From Aurantibacter sp042094015 (GTDB lineage: Bacteria; Bacteroidota; Bacteroidia; Flavobacteriales; Flavobacteriaceae): DNA of 9,701 bases. This document shows, one piece after another, positions 1-4,862 of this stretch. The stretch is from the NCBI RefSeq assembly GCF_042094015.1, contig NZ_JBELDZ010000088.1:1-9701 (forward strand). Reading direction: 5' to 3'. Within the stretch, counting starts at the first letter, position 1. Every line of letters starts with the position of its first letter. Position numbers and translations under genes: made by a program. Below the pieces are notes generated by a model. That model was not told the DNA's origin. It searched no databases and was given only the letters and a program-made list of their open reading frames with translations.

Positions 1-39
1 GTTTCCAATTAACTGTACTTTGTTTCTTAACGTATTCAT
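1..39 (-). CDS. ssb: Single-stranded DNA-binding protein, N-terminal 13 codons only (cut by window edge)
   Basis: Reading the minus strand from an ATG at 39-37 gives MNTLRNKVQLIGN with no stop before the window edge. This matches the well-conserved start of flavobacterial SSB proteins, where the residues lead into the first OB-fold strand. SSB coats single-stranded DNA during replication, repair and recombination. The rest of the gene lies outside the window, so length and the acidic C-terminal tip cannot be judged. A CAAAGATG sequence at 88-95 (minus strand CATCTTTG) is one base off the Bacteroidota -7 box TAnnTTTG and could be its promoter. The call rests on a short but distinctive peptide. 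Confidence 0.78.
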   Translation of the reverse strand, partial: MNTLRNKVQLIGN

Positions 40-245
40 AAGATAAGGTTTTAATATATTGAATGTCATTAGTTCTATTCAACACTGCAAAGATGAGAAC
101 ACATTAAAAGTTTAGTCGGTTGTTACGTATTTAATATCGTTTGTAAATGTTTGTTGTCGGTTTTAGTATTGATTTTATTAGAAATGTTGTAGATTAGAGT
201 TTTACGAATAGTATAACTAATTATTAGTTTTAAAATTAAGTTAAC
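40..245. other. Leader region between ssb and the inverted-repeat arm, no gene seen
   Basis: I find no supported coding region on either strand in this stretch. It holds the presumed ssb leader and promoter on the minus strand. It also has scattered short GTTGT-containing words, including GTTGTAG at about 185-191, seven bases shared with the arm core at 256-265. Confidence 0.5.
88..95 (-). promoter_or_regulatory. Possible -7 promoter box for ssb
   Basis: Read on the minus strand this is CATCTTTG, seven of eight positions of the Bacteroidota -7 consensus TAnnTTTG. It lies about 49 bases upstream of the ssb ATG. I see no clear TTG/TTTG -33 box at the expected distance, so the call is tentative. 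Confidence 0.3.
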
Positions 246-269
246 TATATAACACGTTGTAGCACATTT
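246..269 (+). repeat. Left arm of a 24-bp imperfect inverted repeat framing the 301-726 gene
   Basis: The arm reads TATATA, then four variable bases, then GTTGTAGCAC, then ATTT. The reverse complement of 727-750 has the same plan: TATATA, four different bases, GTTGTAGCAC, GTTT. That is 19 identical positions of 24, including an unbroken 10-base core. Between the two arms lie only the small gene and its leader. The end of this arm also contains CACATTTG (263-270), one base off a TAnnTTTG promoter box, so the arm may carry the gene's promoter. Confidence 0.7.
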
Positions 270-300
270 GGTTTACTCGATAATAACACTAACAATACAA

Positions 301-726
301 ATGCCAAAATCACAAATTTTAACTGGAGTTTTACTAATAACAATTATCTTTTTTATTGCTTTATTTTATCTGAATGTTGAAAATAGAAATGATAGCTTAA
401 CTAACAATTCTTTTATTACAATATGTGTAATTGAAAAATTAAAACCATTTTCTTTTTCTTCAAGTACCAAAACAGGGAAAAATGATGCTGTCTATTTTTA
501 TTTTGTGAAAAATGATACAGTATTTCATAAAAACGAGTTATTAAAAAGAGGACAAATAAAAGATTTAGAACTAAAAACTAATCAATATTTTGAAATTAGA
601 ATCTCGAATTCGGATTATGAAGTTTTTGAAATTGACTACAAAAAAAAGAAAGACACTATAATTGACAAAAATGATCATAAAATACAAATATATAACTCAA
701 TAATTCATCAGAATTTAATTGAATAA
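301..726 (+). CDS. Small membrane-anchored protein of unknown function, possible cassette cargo
   Basis: This encodes a 141-residue protein I do not recognise. Residues 6-24 form one hydrophobic segment rich in I, L and F right after MPKSQ, so it is probably anchored in the inner membrane with the rest outside. The remainder is polar and rich in K, N and D, and alternates in a way that suggests a small beta-rich domain; there are no catalytic motifs. I chose the ATG at 301. The frame stays open to a TTG at 268, but that codon falls on the edge of the inverted-repeat arm and would put a polar extension before the membrane segment. No Shine-Dalgarno is visible, as is usual in this phylum. The gene stands alone, divergent from ssb, and sits exactly between two inverted arms: the stop codon ends at 726 and the right arm starts at 727. 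Confidence 0.65.
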   Translation: MPKSQILTGVLLITIIFFIALFYLNVENRNDSLTNNSFITICVIEKLKPFSFSSSTKTGKNDAVYFYFVKNDTVFHKNELLKRGQIKDLELKTNQYFEIRISNSDYEVFEIDYKKKKDTIIDKNDHKIQIYNSIIHQNLIE

Positions 727-750
727 AAACGTGCTACAACACAGTATATA
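727..750 (+). repeat. Right arm of the inverted repeat framing the 301-726 gene
   Basis: The arm begins on the first base after the stop codon of the small gene and contains GTGCTACAAC (731-740), the exact reverse complement of the core at 256-265, followed by four bases and TATATA. There is no poly-T tract directly after it, so it does not look like a simple terminator. The bases just outside the two arms (TTAAC before 246, AGTAA after 750) show no target-site duplication. Confidence 0.7.
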
Positions 751-834
751 AGTAATAATATTTTTTACAAATTCCTTTTCTAATAAACTAAAAATTAAAT
801 AATTACTATTCCATTTTAGAAGACGTATATTCAA

Positions 835-850
835 AAATAAATAAATAAAT
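835..850 (+). repeat. Short tetranucleotide tandem repeat, (AAAT)x4
   Basis: Four perfect AAAT units end 14 bases before the ATG of the CxxCxxCC gene. The repeat sits in the leader, where a change in unit number would alter spacing. Four copies in very AT-rich DNA may be chance. Confidence 0.4.
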
Positions 851-864
851 ATTTAAAAATAACT

Positions 865-1368
865 ATGAGTGATTTATCTAATATTTGTTTGCCTTGCGGA
901 ATTTGTTGCGATGGTACTTTAATTGGTTTTGTAGAACTTGAAAATGAAGAATTACCAAGATTAAAAAAAATAATGGACATTGAAGATGAAAGAGATCATG
1001 GCTTTTTTCTTCAACCTTGTAAAAAATATTGTAATGGTTGTACTATTTATTCAGAACGACCAAAACAATGTGGAAAATTTGAATGTGGACTTTTAAAATC
1101 TGTAGAAGAAAAAGAATTAGAATTCGATTCTGCTTTAGACATTGTAAATAATGCTAAACAATTACGAATTTCTATAGAAAAAAAGTTAGAAGTTTTAGAT
1201 TTTGAATTAAAATCTACTTCATTTTATTTTAAAATGGTAGAGTTAAAAAAAGTATTTAGCAAAAAAGAATTAGATGATACTTTAACTCAAAATCATTTAA
1301 AATTAAAAAAGGAACTTATAGAATTAGATATTTTATTGTCTGATAAATTTGGAGTTACTTTATATTAA
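865..1368 (+). CDS. YkgJ / CxxCxxCC-family cysteine-cluster protein (putative metal-binding)
   Basis: This 167-residue protein carries the literal family signature C-x2-C-x2-CC at C8, C11, C14 and C15, followed by G17. A second cysteine group follows at C52, C56, C59, C69 and C74 in the context PCKKYCNGC...RPKQCGKFEC. This arrangement defines the YkgJ-type 'zinc/iron-chelating' family (PF03692), whose biochemical role is largely unknown. The C-terminal half (about 80-160) has no cysteines, is rich in K, E and L, and looks helical, possibly coiled-coil. There is no signal peptide, so it is probably cytoplasmic. The 38-base gap to the next gene suggests co-transcription with a second cysteine-containing protein. 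The family call is firm from the cysteine spacing; the metal and function are unknown. Confidence 0.85.
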   Translation: MSDLSNICLPCGICCDGTLIGFVELENEELPRLKKIMDIEDERDHGFFLQPCKKYCNGCTIYSERPKQCGKFECGLLKSVEEKELEFDSALDIVNNAKQLRISIEKKLEVLDFELKSTSFYFKMVELKKVFSKKELDDTLTQNHLKLKKELIELDILLSDKFGVTLY

Positions 1369-1406
1369 AATTAGTATAATTTTTAATTATTAACACGATT
1401 TAGACT

Positions 1407-1754
1407 ATGCAAAAAATGTGTCCAGAATGTGGCGATAGAATTATTGGAAGAATAGATAAAAAATTCTGTAGCGATGGTTGTAGAAATACTTATAATAACC
1501 GAAATAATAAAGATGCTGTTAATTTAATTAGAAACACCAATAATAAATTACGCAAAAACTGGCGTATTTTAGAGCAATTAAATCCAGAACAGAAAACTAA
1601 AACAACTAGAAGTAAGTTATTACAGTTAGGTTTTGATTTTAAATTATTTACAAGCATTTATACAACCAAAGCGGGAACAATATATTACTTTGTTTATAAC
1701 CAAGGTTATTTACCCTTAGAAAACGATTTTTTAGCTTTAGTAAAACGTGAATAA
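1407..1754 (+). CDS. Small zinc-ribbon protein of unknown function
   Basis: This 115-residue protein starts with a treble-clef or zinc-ribbon type knuckle pair: C5-x2-C8 (CPECG) and C21-x3-C25 (FCSDGCR), spaced as expected for binding one zinc ion. This resembles DUF2116-type ribbons. A basic, asparagine-rich linker (about 29-50) follows, then a helical stretch, then an aromatic-rich C-terminal segment (about 72-104, with GFDFKLF and TIYYFVYNQGY). That segment looks like a conserved small beta structure. There is no signal peptide or membrane segment. It follows the CxxCxxCC gene by 38 bases on the same strand and is closed by a strong terminator, so the two probably form one short transcription unit. 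Nucleic-acid or protein binding would fit the ribbon, but that is inference. Confidence 0.72.
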   Translation: MQKMCPECGDRIIGRIDKKFCSDGCRNTYNNRNNKDAVNLIRNTNNKLRKNWRILEQLNPEQKTKTTRSKLLQLGFDFKLFTSIYTTKAGTIYYFVYNQGYLPLENDFLALVKRE

Positions 1755-1757
1755 AAT

Positions 1758-1789
1758 AAAACCCAAACTTATTAATAAGTTTGGGTTTT
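1758..1789. terminator. Bidirectional intrinsic terminator between convergent genes
   Basis: A perfect 14-bp stem (1758-1771 with 1776-1789, core ACCCAAACTTA) closes a 4-base TTAA loop. On the plus strand it runs into ATTTTT; on the minus strand into a TTTTATTTTAT tract. It lies between the zinc-ribbon gene stop (1754) and the M13 peptidase gene stop (1817) and can serve both. Confidence 0.9.
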
Positions 1790-1816
1790 ATTTTTAATAA
1801 TAATTATGTTTTTATT

Positions 1817-3916
1817 TTACCAAATTCTAACTCTATCTTCTGGAGCAATGTACATGTTATCGCCTTCTTTAATATTAAAAGCTTCGTAAAAAGAATCTAT
1901 ATTTAATAAAGGTTGCACAGCACGATTCATTCCTGGAGAATGCGGATCTGTTTTAATTTTATTTTTAAGTGCATCATCTCTCATTTTTGTACGCCAAACT
2001 GTAGCCCAACTCATAAAGAAACGTTGTTCTGCAGTAAATCCATCTATATCTTCTGGTCTTCCATTTTCTTTAAATTCCATTTGCATCGCATCGTAAGCTG
2101 CTAAAACACCACCTAAATCTCCAATATTTTCACCTAAAGTAAATTCACCATTAATAGTTACATCTGGTAAAACTTCTATAGCACTATATTGATCTGCTAA
2201 AGCTTGTCCTAAGGCTTCAAATTGTGTTAAATCTTCGTCTGTCCACCAATTATTAAGGTTTCCATTTTTATCGTATCTAGCACCAGAATCATCAAAACTA
2301 TGTGAAATTTCGTGTCCAATTACGGCTCCAATTCCACCATAATTTACAGCATTGTCTGCAGTATAATTATAAAATGGCGGTTGTAAAATAGCTGCTGGAA
2401 AAACAATTTCGTTATAACTTGGATTAAAGTAAGCATTAACAATTTGTGGTGCCATTCCCCATTCTGATTTATCAACTTTATTAACTAGTTTATTTAAATC
2501 TTTTTTAAAGTCCCATTTTGAGGCATTAAGCATATTACTTAAATAGGTTCCTCCATTTTCTACACTAGAAACTTCTAATGCAGAATAATCTTTCCATTTA
2601 TCTGGATAAGCTATTTTTACTGTAGTAGCTTTAAGTTTCTCTATAGCTTTAAGTTTAGTTTCTTCGCTCATCCAGTCTAAGTTTTTAATTCGACCTTCAA
2701 AAGAAAGAATAACATTTTTAATCATTTTTTCTGCTTTAACTTTAGCTTCAGCAGGAAACATTCTATCTACATATAATTTACCTAAAGCTTCTCCAATAGT
2801 CCAATTTAAAGTTCCTAATGCACGTTCTTCTAATGGTCTTTGTTTTTTTGCACCACGAAGATCTTTGCTATAAAAATCCCAATTAGCTTTTTCTATTTCT
2901 GTACTTAATCTTCCTGCAGATTTTTTAAATGTAGACCAACGTAAAAAAGATTTCCACGTATCTACATTACCTTCTTCTAAAATAGAATTTACTACTTTTA
3001 AGTATTTTGGCTGAGATACAATTACAGTATCTAATTGTTTAACTCCAATACCTTTAAAATACGTATCCCAGTTTATAGCAGGAACCATTTTTTGTAAATC
3101 TGCTACAGAAGTTGGATTGTATGTTTTACGATCGTCTCTTAACTCTACTTTATCTAATTTTGGTGTAGCTAATTTAGTTTCGAAAGCTAAAATTTGTTTT
3201 GCTTGTGCTGTAGCATCTTCTTCAGAATCTCCTAAGAATTGTAACATTCTAGTAATATGTGCTACATATTTTTCACGTTTTTCTTTAGAATCTTCATCGT
3301 CTTTTACATAATAATCTCTGTCTGGTAAGCCTAAACGACTTGTACCAATATAAGCTACATTTTTATTACTGTCTTTAGCATCTGATCCTACTCCAAACCC
3401 AAAAAATTGTGCGCCACCTTTTGGTTCCATTTCTATTAAGTAAGCTTGTAAATCTTCTAAATTAGAAATAGCATCTATTTTTACTAAATATGGTTTTATA
3501 GGATTTATGCCTTGATTATTTCTAGAAACCGTATCCATTATAGTTTGAAATAAAAAGACTGCTTTTTCTTGATCTGATCCAGGAATAACATTTATTTTTT
3601 CTAAATCATTATTTGTTCCCATTGCAGATTTTAAGATACTTAAAGCATCTTCGTCTGTCATTTGTCTTAATTCATCAAAACTTCCCCAACGAGATCTATC
3701 GTCAGGAATTTCGTTATTTTCTAGCCATTTACCGTTAACGTATTTAAAGAAATCATCGTTTGGTTTTACGGTTTTATCCATATAATCCAAATTAATTCCT
3801 GGTACAGTTACTACTTCTGCAATGTCTTGGTTTTCTGTTGTTTTAGGTTCATTTTTACAACTAAAAGTTAGTAGTAATGAAGCACCTAAAAGTGTTGTGG
3901 TTAATTTTGTTTTCAT
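1817..3916 (-). CDS. pepO: M13 family zinc metallopeptidase (neprilysin/PepO-like) lipoprotein
   Basis: This 699-residue protein is full length for the M13 family. It starts with a lipoprotein signal peptide whose lipobox (TFSC) puts the lipidated cysteine at C20, followed by a short flexible linker. It should therefore be anchored in the envelope and cut peptides there. The N-terminal M13 domain (about 40-430) includes the typical DDFFKYVNGKW start. The catalytic domain has all key elements: the substrate-binding NAYF at 494-497, HEISH at 535-539 (two zinc ligands and the catalytic glutamate), GENIGD with the third ligand E596 and D600, and the HSPGMNR segment with H659 and R665. The C-terminus is RVRIW, a normal bacterial variant of the family's CxxW end. 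It is separated from the upstream gene by a hairpin terminator, so it probably has its own promoter in 3917-3950. TAAACTTTG there (3942-3934) is close to a -7 box but has one extra base. The gene appears intact. Confidence 0.96.
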   Translation of the reverse strand: MKTKLTTTLLGASLLLTFSCKNEPKTTENQDIAEVVTVPGINLDYMDKTVKPNDDFFKYVNGKWLENNEIPDDRSRWGSFDELRQMTDEDALSILKSAMGTNNDLEKINVIPGSDQEKAVFLFQTIMDTVSRNNQGINPIKPYLVKIDAISNLEDLQAYLIEMEPKGGAQFFGFGVGSDAKDSNKNVAYIGTSRLGLPDRDYYVKDDEDSKEKREKYVAHITRMLQFLGDSEEDATAQAKQILAFETKLATPKLDKVELRDDRKTYNPTSVADLQKMVPAINWDTYFKGIGVKQLDTVIVSQPKYLKVVNSILEEGNVDTWKSFLRWSTFKKSAGRLSTEIEKANWDFYSKDLRGAKKQRPLEERALGTLNWTIGEALGKLYVDRMFPAEAKVKAEKMIKNVILSFEGRIKNLDWMSEETKLKAIEKLKATTVKIAYPDKWKDYSALEVSSVENGGTYLSNMLNASKWDFKKDLNKLVNKVDKSEWGMAPQIVNAYFNPSYNEIVFPAAILQPPFYNYTADNAVNYGGIGAVIGHEISHSFDDSGARYDKNGNLNNWWTDEDLTQFEALGQALADQYSAIEVLPDVTINGEFTLGENIGDLGGVLAAYDAMQMEFKENGRPEDIDGFTAEQRFFMSWATVWRTKMRDDALKNKIKTDPHSPGMNRAVQPLLNIDSFYEAFNIKEGDNMYIAPEDRVRIW

Positions 3917-3950
3917 TTTAAATAAAAAATTTACAAAGTTTAATGCATAA

Positions 3951-3983
3951 AAAAGCGCACTACAAGTTAATGAATGCGCTTTT
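3951..3983 (-). terminator. Intrinsic terminator downstream of the Asp-box/T9SS gene
   Basis: A 9-bp stem (AAAAGCGCA at 3951-3959 with TGCGCTTTT at 3975-3983) closes a 15-base loop. On the minus strand it ends in a run of T. It lies 18 bases after the stop of the T9SS fragment (4002) and before the M13 gene, and is oriented to stop transcription coming from 7421. Confidence 0.75.
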
Positions 3984-4001
3984 ATTAATAGGTTAATTTT
4001 T

Positions 4002-4859
4002 CTATTTTAACACCAATTTTTTAGTAATTGTTGAATTATCTGAAGTAATATTTAAGAAATATATTCCATTTGAGTAATTAGCTAAGTTTATTTGATACTT
4101 ATTATTAGTTGTATTGACATTATACTCTTTAAGTACTAATTTACCAGTTACATCGGATATAGTATAATTAAAATTTAAAGGTTTTGTTGTTGAAATATTA
4201 AAAATTCCACTTGATGGATTAGGAGAAATATTTAAGCTATTTGAGGAAAATTCTTCTGTACTTAAAGCATTTCCAGTAATTACAATATTATCTACAATTA
4301 CACCTTCTTGGTTAACAGATTCATCAGAATGAAATACTATTCTAAACATAAAGTTAGTTTCTGAAGCATAAGCAGATAAGTCTTTTTTATATTCGGTTAA
4401 TGTAGCAACAGTTCCTGTCCATTGATCTCCAGGACAATTAAAACAAGTATTATTTTGTCCTTGAGTTGTATTACTATTATACCAGTTTAAATCTGAAGAT
4501 GTTCCTAATAAATTCCAATTTATACCATTATCCAAAGTATATTCTACATAAACAATATCCCAATCTAACTCTAAGTCAAAGCCCATATCAAATCTTAACT
4601 CTGGAGCAGTAACTGTTGTTAAATCATAACATTGAGATGTAATAAAACTTTTGGTAGCATCTGGATAATTATTACCTAAAACTGTTCCATATACATTATT
4701 TGTAGTTGTATTTCCATCGTTTAAGACAGTTCCGGTAGGAATTCCTCGTTCCCATAATTGATTAGAAGAAGCTTCATTATATACTAAAAGTTCTTGAGTT
4801 ACATTTTCTAAAGTGTTAACTATATTTGTACTACCTATATCATTTGCATAAATTATTTT
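4002..4859 (-). pseudogene. C-terminal remnant of the Asp-box protein: jelly-roll-like domain plus T9SS type A sorting domain
   Basis: This 285-codon stretch is open and in the same frame as the upstream 852-residue gene, from which two consecutive TAA codons (4865-4860) separate it. It begins KIIYANDIGSTN and carries a region (about 60-190) with CYDLTTV, FDMGFDLELDWDIVYVEY and FRIVFHSDE...GVIVDNIVITG. That is the pattern of the MAM-like or jelly-roll domain placed before sorting signals in flavobacterial exoproteins. The last 75 or so residues, starting LNISPNPSSGIFNI and ending ITKKLVLK, form a type A T9SS sorting domain, which normally directs export across the outer membrane. It has no start of its own. 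The first in-frame ATG (4586) lies inside the jelly-roll domain and would give a 194-residue product with no signal peptide. The two ATGs just after the stops are out of frame and hit TAG within five codons. No other stop or frameshift is visible, so the break looks recent. A coding role by readthrough is possible but unsupported. Confidence 0.75.
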
Positions 4860-4862
4860 TTA

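Noticed and set aside
268..300. Upstream TTG start for the small membrane protein (11 more residues)
   Set aside because: The TTG lies on the edge of the inverted-repeat arm and would put a polar extension before the membrane segment; the ATG at 301 gives a normal N-terminus.
246..750. Reading the inverted arms as terminal repeats of an insertion sequence or MITE
   Set aside because: There is no transposase and no target-site duplication, the arms end at the gene's stop codon, and the interior is a clean gene. A cassette-like unit fits better, though a MITE-like origin is not excluded.
1913..2104. Small plus-strand open frames inside the M13 peptidase gene (also at 3117-3311)
   Set aside because: They are opposite-strand shadows of a well-supported peptidase gene, with compositions unlike real proteins.
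4002..4586. An independent 194-residue gene starting at the ATG at 4586
   Set aside because: The same frame stays open upstream to 4859 with clear domain sequence, the ATG sits inside that domain, and there is no signal peptide. It is the tail of the broken gene.
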